Below, piece by piece: positions 25,858 through 33,376 of a stretch of 64,000 bases of DNA. Under the pieces are notes generated by a model. The model saw nothing but the letters and a program-made list of their open reading frames with translations, made no database searches and was not told the origin of the DNA. The translations under genes and the position numbers were made by a program. The stretch is from Enterococcus xiangfangensis (GTDB lineage Bacteria; Bacillota; Bacilli; Lactobacillales; Enterococcaceae). The DNA lies in assembly GCF_005405365.1 (NCBI RefSeq), contig NZ_BJDX01000005.1, positions 62,001 through 126,000 on the forward strand. The letters are read 5' to 3'. Every line of letters starts with the position of its first letter. Positions within the stretch are counted from its first letter, which is position 1.

Positions 25858-25892
25858 AAAAGAGTGTGACAAAATTTTTGTCACACTCTTTT
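25858..25892 (+). terminator. Terminator of the Mga-type gene (TGTGACAA-type)
   Basis: AAAGAGTGTGACAAAA pairs with TTTTTGTCACACTCTTT, with a long T run. It contains the shared GTGACAA core. Confidence 0.9.
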
Positions 25893-25963
25893 TTTGATAA
25901 ATTTGTGCATCTTTTTAGCGCTTCAGCACAATTTTTGATAATTAATAGTTTCGCTATTCTTTC

Positions 25964-25995
25964 ATCACATTTTATTCATAACTAGTTGCTATTAT
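25964..25995 (+). promoter_or_regulatory. Small-RNA copy 1 promoter with 6-N5-6 direct repeat
   Basis: ATCACA-N5-TTCATA (25964-25980), then nine bases and TATTAT (25990-25995) preceded by TTGC (extended -10). The geometry is identical in the other two copies. There is no usual -35 box; the second half-site takes its place. Confidence 0.65.
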
Positions 25996-25998
25996 ATA

Positions 25999-26080
25999 GA
26001 CATACCAACAAACAACCCTAATACTTTTTCATTTTTTAACTCCTTTACTCATCGGCCACCCACCGATGGGTTCTTTTTTT
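25999..26080 (+). ncRNA. Candidate small RNA, tandem copy 1
   Basis: About 80 nt. It begins near GACATACCAACAAACAACCC, runs through a T-rich stretch to AACTCCTTTACTC (anti-Shine-Dalgarno-like), and ends in the hairpin ACTCATCGG-CCACCCA-CCGATGGGT followed by TTCTTTTTTT. Compared with copies 2 and 3, the outer pair is A-T instead of G-C and one T-G replaces T-A, so pairing is retained. No open reading frame is present. Confidence 0.72.
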
Positions 26081-26146
26081 ATCCGCTCGACAGCCGAAAG
26101 ATCTTCCATTTTCTTTAAAATTAGTTTGTTTTTATGCCAAACTTCA

Positions 26147-26178
26147 TTCACAAATAATTCACAACTGGTTGCTATTAT
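26147..26178 (+). promoter_or_regulatory. Small-RNA copy 2 promoter with 6-N5-6 direct repeat
   Basis: A perfect TTCACA-AATAA-TTCACA (26147-26163), nine bases, and TATTAT (26173-26178) with upstream TTGC. The 11-bp repeat spacing is one helical turn, as for OmpR-family response regulators. Confidence 0.7.
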
Positions 26179-26181
26179 ATA

Positions 26182-26260
26182 GACATACCAACAAACAACC
26201 CTAACACTTTTTCATTTTTAACTCCTTTGCTCATCGGCCACCCACCGATGAGCTCTTTTT
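26182..26260 (+). ncRNA. Candidate small RNA, tandem copy 2
   Basis: About 79 nt. It shares the 5' segment CATACCAACAAACAACCC and AACTCCTTTGCTC. It ends in a perfect 9-bp hairpin GCTCATCGG/CCGATGAGC (26229-26253) with the C-rich loop CCACCCA, then TCTTTTT. The single-stranded ACTCCTTT can pair with ribosome sites of the AAAGGAGT type. Confidence 0.75.
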
Positions 26261-26329
26261 CTGCATTATTTACTTATCCAATTAAATTGCATTTTCTTTA
26301 ATAATTTTTAATTTTTTTGACAAACTTCG

Positions 26330-26361
26330 TTCACAAATAATTCATATTTAGTTGCTATTAT
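26330..26361 (+). promoter_or_regulatory. Small-RNA copy 3 promoter with 6-N5-6 direct repeat
   Basis: TTCACA-AATAA-TTCATA (26330-26346), nine bases, then TATTAT (26356-26361) with upstream TTGC. Confidence 0.68.
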
Positions 26362-26364
26362 ATA

Positions 26365-26446
26365 AACATACCAACAAACAACCCTAACACTTTTTCATTT
26401 TTTAACTCCTTTGCTCATCGGCCACCCACCGATGAGCTCTTTTTTT
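26365..26446 (+). ncRNA. Candidate small RNA, tandem copy 3
   Basis: About 82 nt. Almost identical to copy 2, with AAACATACC in place of AGACATACC at the 5' end. The terminator stem GCTCATCGG/CCGATGAGC (26413-26437) is followed by TCTTTTTTT. It is the copy nearest prs, which is encoded on the opposite strand. The stretch 26447-26560 shows nothing recognisable. Confidence 0.75.
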
Positions 26447-26560
26447 GTTGACTCAAAACAAAATTCCTCTCTCGTCTTTGTCGACATATCCTTATAAAAT
26501 CCTTTAAAAATAATTTATCCGACTTAAGCAACAGAAATTACAAAAATTGGACTAACCGTA

Positions 26561-26596
26561 CAAAAAAATAGGTACCCCGCATGGAGTACCTATTGG
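26561..26596 (-). terminator. Terminator of prs
   Basis: On the minus strand ATAGGTACTCC pairs with GGGGTACCTAT (one mismatch), followed by seven T. Confidence 0.87.
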
Positions 26597-26602
26597 ATAG
26601 AA

Positions 26603-27574
26603 CTATTTTTTAGGTGTTTCAAATAATGGACTAACTGGTTTGTTTTCGTGGATCCGTTTGATCGCATCGCCCATCAATTCACCAACACTGATTTCATCAA
26701 TTTTATCGATTTTACGTTCATCAGATAAGTAGATTGAATCCGTCACAACTAAATGTTCGATGGCTGAATCTTGGATCCGTTGCATTGCTGGACCAGATAA
26801 AACAGGATGCGTACATGAAGCATAGACTTGTTTTGCGCCAGCTTCTTTCAACGCATTTGCAGCTAGTGTGATCGTACCCGCTGTATCGATCATATCATCG
26901 ATGATGACACAAGTTTTGCCATCGACTTTTCCGATAATATTCATTACTTCAGCAACGTTTGCTTTCGGACGACGTTTGTCGATGATCGCGATCGGTGCTT
27001 TTAAAAATTCTGCCAATTTACGTGCGCGCGTTACGCCGCCGTGGTCAGGGGATACGACAACAACATCATCGCCGTAAATTCCATTTTCCAAGAAATAATT
27101 AGCAATCAATGGTGCACCCATTAAATGATCCACAGGGATATCAAAAAATCCTTGAATTTGAGAAGCATGCAAATCTAAAGTCAATAGCCGTGTTGCACCA
27201 GCTTTTTCAATCATATTAGCAACAAGTTTAGCCGTGATTGGTTCCCGTGCACGTGCTTTACGATCCTGACGAGCATAACCGTAATAAGGCATTACGACGT
27301 TGATTGTTTTTGCACTCGCCCGTTTTAAAGCATCAATCATAATCAAAAGTTCCATTAGATTATCATTTACAGGACTACTTGTTGACTGAACCACATAGAC
27401 ATGGCAGCCACGAATACTTTCTTCAATGTTTACTTGAATTTCACCATCACTAAATTGGTTTACTGAACTTTTTCCTAGCTCAACACCAACCTCTTCGGCA
27501 ATTTTCTCAGCTAAGTGACGATTTGAATTCAAAGCAAAAATTTTCAATCTTGGATCAAAATAATGTTTCGACAT
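26603..27574 (-). CDS. prs: Ribose-phosphate pyrophosphokinase (PRPP synthetase)
   Basis: A 323-residue class I PRPP synthetase that makes PRPP from ribose-5-phosphate and ATP for purine, pyrimidine, NAD, His and Trp synthesis. Motifs: [16 protein letters not shown], the catalytic loop [26 protein letters not shown] and the PRPP-binding site [12 protein letters not shown]. The start is the ATG at 27574, preceded by GGAGGT; an upstream in-frame start at 27601 is less likely. It follows glmU by 97 bp, as in many Firmicutes. Confidence 0.96.
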   Translation of the reverse strand: MSKHYFDPRLKIFALNSNRHLAEKIAEEVGVELGKSSVNQFSDGEIQVNIEESIRGCHVYVVQSTSSPVNDNLMELLIMIDALKRASAKTINVVMPYYGYARQDRKARAREPITAKLVANMIEKAGATRLLTLDLHASQIQGFFDIPVDHLMGAPLIANYFLENGIYGDDVVVVSPDHGGVTRARKLAEFLKAPIAIIDKRRPKANVAEVMNIIGKVDGKTCVIIDDMIDTAGTITLAANALKEAGAKQVYASCTHPVLSGPAMQRIQDSAIEHLVVTDSIYLSDERKIDKIDEISVGELMGDAIKRIHENKPVSPLFETPKK

Positions 27575-27671
27575 GGGGACCTCCACTTTCTTTTTAAACA
27601 TACGTTATCGATTATATACCATTTCAAATAAAATACTAGTCATTTCCATTTAAGAAATCAAGAGATTTCCC

Positions 27672-29039
27672 TTAGAATGGCAACCGGTTGGCATAGCCGG
27701 CTTTATTTATTTGACGTGCACGCGCGATCGCCATATCGCCAGCAGCGATGTCTTCTGTAATCGTTGAACCCGCCGCCGTCACGCTGTTGTCTGCAATCGT
27801 GACCGGTGCGATAATATTTGTTCCAGAACCGATGAACACGTGGTCACCCACAGTTGTATGATGTTTGTTTTTGCCATCGTAATTGACAAATACAACGCCG
27901 CAGCCGACATTGATGTCTTTGCCAAGTGTTGCATCCCCGACATAAGTTAAGTGGCCAACTTTGGTATTTTCGCCAATCGTCGCTTTTTTCACTTCTACAT
28001 AATTACCGATATGCGCATTTTCGCCAATTTCTGCCTGCGGACGTAAATGCGCGTTCGGACCGACATCCGCATTTTTGCGTACAATAGCTTCTTCTAAAAC
28101 AGACGCTTTGATTTCCACCGCATCTTCGATCGTGCTGTCCACAATTTTTGAATGAGCTCCGATGATACAATCTGAACCGATCACGGTATTTCCTTGGATC
28201 AGTACACCCGGTTCAATAATTGTATCAGAACCAATCTCAACCCCAGCATCAATATACGTCGTTGCTGGATCAATAAATGTCACCCCATTGACCATATGTT
28301 GACGATTGATACGGCGACGCATGATCTCATTAGCCGTGGCTAAAGCGATCCGATCGTTCACACCGATTGATTCTTCAAAATCATCTGTTTGATAAGCCGC
28401 AACTGTTTGGCCTTCATTTTTTAAAATTTCAACGATATCCGTTAAATAATATTCGCCTTGCGCATTATTCGTACCAATTTTTTCCAACGCTGCAAATAAC
28501 TGTTCATTATCAAAACAATACGTTCCCGTATTGATTTCTTGTACACGTGCTTCTTCCGCTGTCGCGTCTTTTTGTTCGACGATTTTTTTCACGATACCAA
28601 CATGATCCCGTAAGATTCGGCCATAACTGGTTGGATCCTCTGCGTGAGCCGTTAAGATCGTTGCACTCGCTTTTTTTCCTTGATGATAATCAAATAGATT
28701 ATTCAACGTTTGCGTTGTAAGCAGCGGTGTATCTCCGCTAATAACTAAGGTCGTTCCTTTTTTTCCTTTTAAAAATTCAGCAGCTTGCATGACCGCATGA
28801 CCCGTTCCTAATTGTTCCGCTTGCAGCGCATATTCGCTGCGCTCGCCCAACTGTTCCTTGACCATTTCTGCACCATGTCCAACAATTGTTACGATCTCAG
28901 TCGGCTGTGTTTCGATTACTCGTTCGATAATATGTTCCACCATCGGTTTTCCTGCAACCGAATGCAAGACTTTATATAACTTTGATTTCATTCGGGTCCC
29001 TTTACCCGCTGCTAAAATAATCGCATAACGATTTTCCAA
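27672..29039 (-). CDS. glmU: Bifunctional N-acetylglucosamine-1-phosphate uridyltransferase / glucosamine-1-phosphate acetyltransferase
   Basis: A 455-residue two-domain enzyme making UDP-GlcNAc for peptidoglycan and teichoic acids. The N-terminal pyrophosphorylase (about 1-230) has [18 protein letters not shown]; the C-terminal left-handed beta helix (about 250-455) has repeated hexapeptides and [10 protein letters not shown] with the acetyltransferase His. The start is a TTG at 29039, with GGAG 9 nt upstream. That ribosome site forms the end of the first copy of a 99-bp tandem repeat. It is co-directional with prs and purR. Confidence 0.95.
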   Translation of the reverse strand: MENRYAIILAAGKGTRMKSKLYKVLHSVAGKPMVEHIIERVIETQPTEIVTIVGHGAEMVKEQLGERSEYALQAEQLGTGHAVMQAAEFLKGKKGTTLVISGDTPLLTTQTLNNLFDYHQGKKASATILTAHAEDPTSYGRILRDHVGIVKKIVEQKDATAEEARVQEINTGTYCFDNEQLFAALEKIGTNNAQGEYYLTDIVEILKNEGQTVAAYQTDDFEESIGVNDRIALATANEIMRRRINRQHMVNGVTFIDPATTYIDAGVEIGSDTIIEPGVLIQGNTVIGSDCIIGAHSKIVDSTIEDAVEIKASVLEEAIVRKNADVGPNAHLRPQAEIGENAHIGNYVEVKKATIGENTKVGHLTYVGDATLGKDINVGCGVVFVNYDGKNKHHTTVGDHVFIGSGTNIIAPVTIADNSVTAAGSTITEDIAAGDMAIARARQINKAGYANRLPF

Positions 29040-29050
29040 AAGAAGTCACT

Positions 29051-29149
29051 CCTCATTCATTTTAATGAAATAATTTTCTGATAAAATTATCTCTGATTTT
29101 CATTCCGTATACCATTCCACTACTATACTACACAAAGTGGAACTGGCAT
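29051..29149 (-). repeat. 99-bp tandem repeat, copy 1 (next to glmU)
   Basis: About 95% identical to copy 2. Its 3' end on the minus strand supplies the AATGAGG of the glmU ribosome site. It contains the palindromes GATAATTTTATC and TTCATTTTAATGAA, and a stem that pairs TTCCAC with GTGGAA. Confidence 0.85.
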
Positions 29150-29248
29150 CCTCATTCATTTTAATGAAATAATTTTCTGATAAAACTATCTCTGATTTTC
29201 ATTCCGTATACCAGTTCACTACTACACTACACAAAGTTGAACTGGCAG
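29150..29248 (-). repeat. 99-bp tandem repeat, copy 2
   Basis: Directly abuts copy 1 with no spacer. The hairpin here is CCAGTTCA (29211-29218) with TGAACTGG (29238-29245). Several of the differences from copy 1 fall in these arms, yet both copies can still form a stem. Confidence 0.85.
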
Positions 29249-29306
29249 TCTATTTTGATTTAATGATTATTTACTTTTGTCTTTTATTATTTTACTAGCC
29301 TGACGC

Positions 29307-29359
29307 AAAAAAGGCTAGCCGGTTAGACTCTTTGTAAAAAAGAATCCAACCAGCTTAGC
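29307..29359 (-). terminator. Terminator after purR
   Basis: On the minus strand GCTAAGCTGGTTGGA pairs with TCTAACCGGCTAGC (one bulge, G-T pairs), followed by CTTTTTTG. It makes purR separable from glmU-prs. Confidence 0.8.
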
Positions 29360-29370
29360 ATTTCTTTCAG

Positions 29371-30189
29371 CTATTTATCAAAGCAGTTGCCGGGTACAAC
29401 CGTAATTGTTTTTGTGCTTGTATCAACATCTTGCACAAATAATAATGAGTTGTAGTCGTCGATGGCACGTTCGCCCTTAAACTTAGATTCAGCAAAGACT
29501 GTGATCCCTACAAGCTCGGCTTCAAATTCTTCAATTAAGCTCTTCATGCCGTTGACGGTCCCGCCGCCTTTCATGAAGTCATCCACGATCAAGACTTTTG
29601 AACCACGTTTCAAGCTGCGTTTTGACAACTCCATTTTTTCTATCCGCTCAGAAGATCCTGAAACATAATTCACACTAACTGTTGAGCCTTCCGTGATTTT
29701 AGAATCACGTCGAACGATCACAAACGGCGCATTCAAATAATAAGAAACAGCTTGGGCGATTGGTACGCCTTTTGTCGCAACCGTCATAACTGCATCAACT
29801 TTTTTATCTAAATATTGAGCTGCAATGATTCGACCAACTTTACGTAATAAGTCGGGTTGTCCTAACATATCAGATAAATACACATACCCGCCTGGCAATA
29901 AACGATCTTCCTCTGATAGACGTTCAGCTAAAGATTCGATATATTCTTGCGCCTCTTCATCCGTAATACTCGGTGTAAAAACGACACCGCCGGCAGCACC
30001 AGGAATTGTTTCTAAAAATCCTGTTCCTCGTTCTCTGAAAGTCTTTTTAACAATGGCTAAATCTTCACTGATTGAAGACTTCGCCGAATCATATCTAGCT
30101 GCAAAAAAAGTCAATGGGATCAAGTCGTGTGGATGATCCAACAAATATTGTGTCATGTCGATTAATCGTTCGCTTCGACGCACTTTCAC
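29371..30189 (-). CDS. purR: Purine operon repressor PurR (Gram-positive type)
   Basis: A 272-residue protein with an N-terminal winged helix (about 1-75, RRSERLIDMTQYLLDHPHDLIPL) and a phosphoribosyltransferase-like domain whose PRPP site is VLIVDDFMKGGGTVNGM. PRPP acts as inducer. The start is the GTG at 30189, 8 nt after AGGAG, matching the MKFRRS start of B. subtilis PurR; a GTG three codons earlier overlaps the ribosome site. PRPP links it to the nearby prs. Confidence 0.94.
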   Translation of the reverse strand: MKVRRSERLIDMTQYLLDHPHDLIPLTFFAARYDSAKSSISEDLAIVKKTFRERGTGFLETIPGAAGGVVFTPSITDEEAQEYIESLAERLSEEDRLLPGGYVYLSDMLGQPDLLRKVGRIIAAQYLDKKVDAVMTVATKGVPIAQAVSYYLNAPFVIVRRDSKITEGSTVSVNYVSGSSERIEKMELSKRSLKRGSKVLIVDDFMKGGGTVNGMKSLIEEFEAELVGITVFAESKFKGERAIDDYNSLLFVQDVDTSTKTITVVPGNCFDK

Positions 30190-30321
30190 GTAATTCACTC
30201 CTATTTCATTTTAGTATAATTATTTTTCAGCGCGAAAAACAATTCTGATTCTCACTGTCTGTCATTGCTTTCCCCTTGCGAGCAAAGGACATTGACAACA
30301 CATTCTGATTTATCGTTTCCC

Positions 30322-30350
30322 ATTATAAGGGTTTAGTTGATAAAATTCGA
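30322..30350 (-). promoter_or_regulatory. Promoter of purR
   Basis: On the minus strand TCGAAT, a 17-bp spacer and TATAAT (30327-30322), about 133 bp before the GTG start. Confidence 0.55.
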
Positions 30351-30373
30351 GCATTTTCTCATTTTAAAGTGTA

Positions 30374-30386
30374 AAAGTTCGGAGTT
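30374..30386 (-). promoter_or_regulatory. Candidate PurBox upstream of purR
   Basis: On the minus strand AACTCCGAACTTT matches the PurR motif AWWWCCGAACWWT with one mismatch. It lies 24 bp upstream of the -35 box, suggesting autoregulation. Confidence 0.45.
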
Positions 30387-30401
30387 TATTAATTATTCCA
30401 C

Positions 30402-30432
30402 AAAAAAAGAGGAAAAGCTTTCGCTTTCCTCT
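30402..30432 (-). terminator. Terminator of the zinc transporter operon
   Basis: On the minus strand AGAGGAAAGC and GCTTTTCCTCT pair around GAAA, followed by seven T. It overlaps the adcB stop codon. Confidence 0.85.
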
Positions 30433-31261
30433 ATTTTTGTGCTTGTTTTCGTTGGATCATTATCCGTAATTGTCGAATTCCGTTGAGTATTAAGAACAAT
30501 AAGATAAAACCAAGTGTGATCGTCGCTCCTGGCGGCGTGTCTAAATAATAAGAACTGGTCAATCCACCGATCATCCCAATGAATCCGACAAGAACGCTGA
30601 CTAAGATCACAATATTAAAACTTTTTCCTACTCGCATGCCAATCGCAGCTGGCAATACCATAATCGCAGAAATCAATAACGCGCCGGCAATCGGAATCAT
30701 GATCGCAATCGCAATTCCAGTCACTACATTAAAGATCATCGACATCATACGAATCGGCAAACCGTCTACAGCAGCGATATCTTCATCAAACGTCAATACA
30801 TACATCGGACGCTTGAACAACAAGAACAAGATGCCGACTAAAACAAATAAAATTCCTAGGAAAATAACTTGTTGTTGCGTGATCGTCACGATCGAACCAA
30901 ATAAATACGATTGGATGCTGACAGCGGAATTTCCCGGTGCTAAGCTCATCAATACCAATGCTACAGCTAAACCAGCTGCCATTAAGATTGCGATCGATAT
31001 CTCAGAATAAGAGCGGTACATATTTTGCAAATACTCCATGATGATCGCCGCAATCACAACGACAAGCAATGTCGTTCCCGTAGGATTTAAATTCAAGAAA
31101 AATCCTAACGCGACCCCAGCCAACGAAACATGTGACAACGTATCTGCCATCAAAGACTGGCGGCGAATAACTAGAAAGACTCCCAGCATTGGCGCGATTC
31201 CAGCAATAAAAATCGCGGCTAGAAAGGCTCGTCTCATGAACTCATATGAAAGCAACGCCAT
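30431..31261 (-). CDS. adcB: Zinc ABC transporter permease
   Basis: A 276-residue ABC-3 family permease with about 7-8 membrane helices. The [28 protein letters not shown] segment near residues 27-54 and the [15 protein letters not shown] segment are characteristic of ZnuB/AdcB. The start is the ATG at 31261, 8 nt after AAAGGAG. This gives a 28-bp overlap with adcC; an ATG at 31237 with an ATGA overlap has a weak ribosome site. With AdcA and AdcC it forms a zinc importer. Confidence 0.92.
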   Translation of the reverse strand: MALLSYEFMRRAFLAAIFIAGIAPMLGVFLVIRRQSLMADTLSHVSLAGVALGFFLNLNPTGTTLLVVVIAAIIMEYLQNMYRSYSEISIAILMAAGLAVALVLMSLAPGNSAVSIQSYLFGSIVTITQQQVIFLGILFVLVGILFLLFKRPMYVLTFDEDIAAVDGLPIRMMSMIFNVVTGIAIAIMIPIAGALLISAIMVLPAAIGMRVGKSFNIVILVSVLVGFIGMIGGLTSSYYLDTPPGATITLGFILLFLILNGIRQLRIMIQRKQAQK

Positions 31262-31914
31262 TTGGAATTCTCCTTTCGCACCAATCGAATATGACGATCG
31301 ATATATTTTTTTGTATCTTCATGATCGTGAGTGATCATTAAAATACTTTTATCATGTGCATGCGCACTATGCCGCAATAATTCATAAAAGTCATTCCGTG
31401 ATTTTTCGTCCATCCCAGTTGTCGGTTCATCCAAGATCAATAAATCAGGATCTTTAGCAAATAAACGCGCCAAACTGATCCGTTGTTTTTGTCCACCAGA
31501 TAATTCTCCGACTTTTTTATGACGCATATTCCACATATCCACCGATTCTAATGCTTTTTGAACATGCTCATGGTCACGTGCAGATAATTTTTTGAACCAT
31601 TTGCCTTGCGGGTAACGGCCAGATGATACCAGTTCTAAAACTGTGCTGGGAAACCCAGCATTGAATGACGCTACTTGTTGCGGAATGTAGCCGATACTCA
31701 ATTTTTTACCTTGAGCATTTTTTTTAGCGATCGTTACTTTCCCGCTAGTCGGTTTTAATAAACCTAATGTCGCTTTGATCAATGTCGATTTTGCGGCACC
31801 ATTTTCTCCAGTTAAAATGACGAACTCACCCGGATCTACGTGATAAGACACATTTTCTAAAACCGGCTCATTGTCATAATAAAACGAAAGATCTTCCACC
31901 TCGATATACGACAT
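31234..31914 (-). CDS. adcC: Zinc ABC transporter ATP-binding protein
   Basis: A 226-residue ATPase. Walker A reads GENGAAKST, with Ala in place of the usual Gly before Lys as often in this subfamily. The signature is LSGGQKQR and Walker B is [12 protein letters not shown], followed by ITHDHED. It is the second gene of the leftward adcA-adcC-adcB operon, 156 bp after adcA, and a perfect hairpin lies in that gap. GGGGAG precedes the ATG. Confidence 0.92.
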   Translation of the reverse strand: MSYIEVEDLSFYYDNEPVLENVSYHVDPGEFVILTGENGAAKSTLIKATLGLLKPTSGKVTIAKKNAQGKKLSIGYIPQQVASFNAGFPSTVLELVSSGRYPQGKWFKKLSARDHEHVQKALESVDMWNMRHKKVGELSGGQKQRISLARLFAKDPDLLILDEPTTGMDEKSRNDFYELLRHSAHAHDKSILMITHDHEDTKKYIDRHIRLVRKENSKWRCFHMSS

Positions 31915-31940
31915 TTTCGTCTCCCCTTTTTCCTACTAAC

Positions 31941-31971
31941 GTGGTCTTTTTCAATGAATGAAAAAGACCAC
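31941..31971 (-). other. Perfect 13-bp hairpin between adcA and adcC
   Basis: GTGGTCTTTTTCA pairs with TGAAAAAGACCAC around a 5-nt loop. No T run follows on the minus strand, so it is not a normal terminator. It may stabilise or separate the adcA message. Confidence 0.7.
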
Positions 31972-32070
31972 ACGATCGAGTCTGCCATTTCTCTAAGTAC
32001 ACTTTTTTCAAAAGATTCCTGTCCTTGTCCATTGAACAAAGAAGAACTGGCATCCGTTTTCCTACTACTA

Positions 32071-33021
32071 TTAATGGATCGCTTGCTTCAATGCTGTTAA
32101 ATTCTCACGCATAATAGAGAGATAATTTTCGCCAGCTTTGATTTGTTTTTCCGTCAAACTTTCTAACGGATTCAATACTGCTAATTTTACACCAGTTTCT
32201 TTAGACAGTGTTTCGGCAACTTTTGATGAAGCATTTTCTTCAAAATAGATCACTTCGACTTGATGATCGTCGACATAATGCTTCAATTCGCTCAAGCGAC
32301 TTGGTGACGGTTCTTGATCTGGTGAAACCCCAGAAATTGCTTCTTGTGTTAGCCCATATTGTTTTGCCAAATACCCAAAAGCCGCATGCTGCGTTACGAA
32401 TGTTTTGTTTTTCGCATCTTTAAAAGCTGTTTGGTACTCAGCATCCAATGCTTTTAATTCATCGATATAACTTGCAGCATTTTTTTCAAATGTTGCTTGA
32501 TCATCAGGATATTTTTTACTTAATTGATCACGAATCGTTTCAACTTCTTTGATTGCTAATGCTGGATCTAACCAAACATGCGGATCTAGTTCGTGTTCAT
32601 GATCATGATCGTCATGGTCGTGATCGTCTTCATGGTCGTGTTCTGCACCATCCATCAACTCGATCTCTTTTGCCGCTTGGATGATCTTCGTCTTGTCAGT
32701 ATCGATCGTATCAGTCAGGTTTTCTGTCCATGTTTCTAGTTCTGGACTATTATACACAAATACGTCTGAATCTGAAATTTTTGCCAAGTCTTTGGCAGAA
32801 GGTTCAAAATCGTGCGGTTCAGTCCCCGCTGGAATCAACAGTTCCACGTCTCCTTTATTGCCCACTACTTCTTTGGTAAATTCATACATGGGATAAAAAG
32901 TCGTCATTACTTGAATCTTATCATCAGCTGATGCCTCTTTTTTCTCTTCGCTGCCGCAAGCAGTCAGCAAGATTGATACTAACACAGTTCCTAATAAAAG
33001 TAGTCCTTTTTGCATTTTCAT
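32071..33021 (-). CDS. adcA: Zinc-binding lipoprotein of ABC transporter
   Basis: A 316-residue ZnuA/AdcA-type binding protein. The lipobox is LTAC (Cys about 22), so it is anchored to the outer face of the membrane. TTFYPMYEFTKEV and GTEPHDFEPS open the metal site, and a His/Asp-rich loop (AEHDHEDDHDHDDHDHEHE, about 128-146) is typical of zinc-specific members. Further ligands lie in DPHVWLDP and QHAAFGY. It lacks the ZinT domain of longer AdcA proteins. A Zur-type box lies 73 bp upstream. Confidence 0.93.
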   Translation of the reverse strand: MKMQKGLLLLGTVLVSILLTACGSEEKKEASADDKIQVMTTFYPMYEFTKEVVGNKGDVELLIPAGTEPHDFEPSAKDLAKISDSDVFVYNSPELETWTENLTDTIDTDKTKIIQAAKEIELMDGAEHDHEDDHDHDDHDHEHELDPHVWLDPALAIKEVETIRDQLSKKYPDDQATFEKNAASYIDELKALDAEYQTAFKDAKNKTFVTQHAAFGYLAKQYGLTQEAISGVSPDQEPSPSRLSELKHYVDDHQVEVIYFEENASSKVAETLSKETGVKLAVLNPLESLTEKQIKAGENYLSIMRENLTALKQAIH

Positions 33022-33061
33022 TTATCTACACACCTTCTCTTCGCTTTTTAAGACAAGAATT

Positions 33062-33090
33062 AATTTAACAGATGTTTTTCTATCCGTCAA
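33062..33090 (-). promoter_or_regulatory. Promoter of the adcA operon
   Basis: On the minus strand TTGACG, a 17-bp spacer and TAAATT. The Zur-type box begins 3 bp upstream of the -35 element. Confidence 0.65.
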
Positions 33091-33093
33091 CAC

Positions 33094-33114
33094 AAACCGT
33101 AAAATTTACGATTT
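33094..33114 (-). promoter_or_regulatory. Zur-type operator
   Basis: A 21-bp imperfect palindrome. On the minus strand AAATCGTAA and TTACGGTTT are the two halves, separated by 3 bp. It closely matches the Bacillus Zur box (AAATCGTAA/TTACGATTT). A further half-site lies near 33134. It supports zinc-dependent repression. Confidence 0.72.
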
Positions 33115-33346
33115 AAGTCGCCATAAACGTGATAAACCGTAATATAGATGACATTTCATTCATATGTATAACGAAACCTGTATCCGTTTTAAAATCTGTA
33201 TCGCGTTATTTAATCGCTGATTTATACTCAATAAAAATTCGTTTTTTGAAGCAGACTACTTGAAGGTCCAACAGATCATTTATTTTTTGAACATCGCTGT
33301 CAACTTTCGTTTTCCCGACTTCGACTTAACTGAAACAAACAGTCTA
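33115..33346. other. Gap between the adc promoter region and ispE
   Basis: AT-rich and non-coding on both strands. Apart from the extra Zur-like half-site near 33134, I see nothing in it that I can name. Confidence 0.4.
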
Positions 33347-33376
33347 TTAAAAAAGCAGACCCCGCAGGATCTACTT
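33347..33376 (-). terminator. Terminator of ispE
   Basis: On the minus strand AAGTAGATCC pairs with GGGTCTGCTT (two mismatches), followed by TTTTAA. It overlaps the stop codon. Confidence 0.7.

Larger units (their letters stand above)
25964..26446 (+). repeat. Three tandem copies of a 183-bp small-RNA unit
   Basis: The TATTAT boxes stand at 25990, 26173 and 26356, exactly 183 bp apart. Promoter and transcript regions are almost identical, while the spacers have diverged except for shared CATTTTCTTTAA and CAAACTTC patches. This suggests old tandem duplication with selection on the promoter-to-terminator part. Confidence 0.88.

Noticed and set aside
25964..26446. CRISPR array or phage attachment repeats
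   Set aside because: Units are 183 bp with promoter and terminator structure and only three copies. There is no short repeat/spacer pattern, cas gene or integrase.
29051..29248. Insertion sequence remnant or MITE
   Set aside because: The copies abut directly with no terminal inverted repeats or target duplication; a local tandem duplication explains them better.
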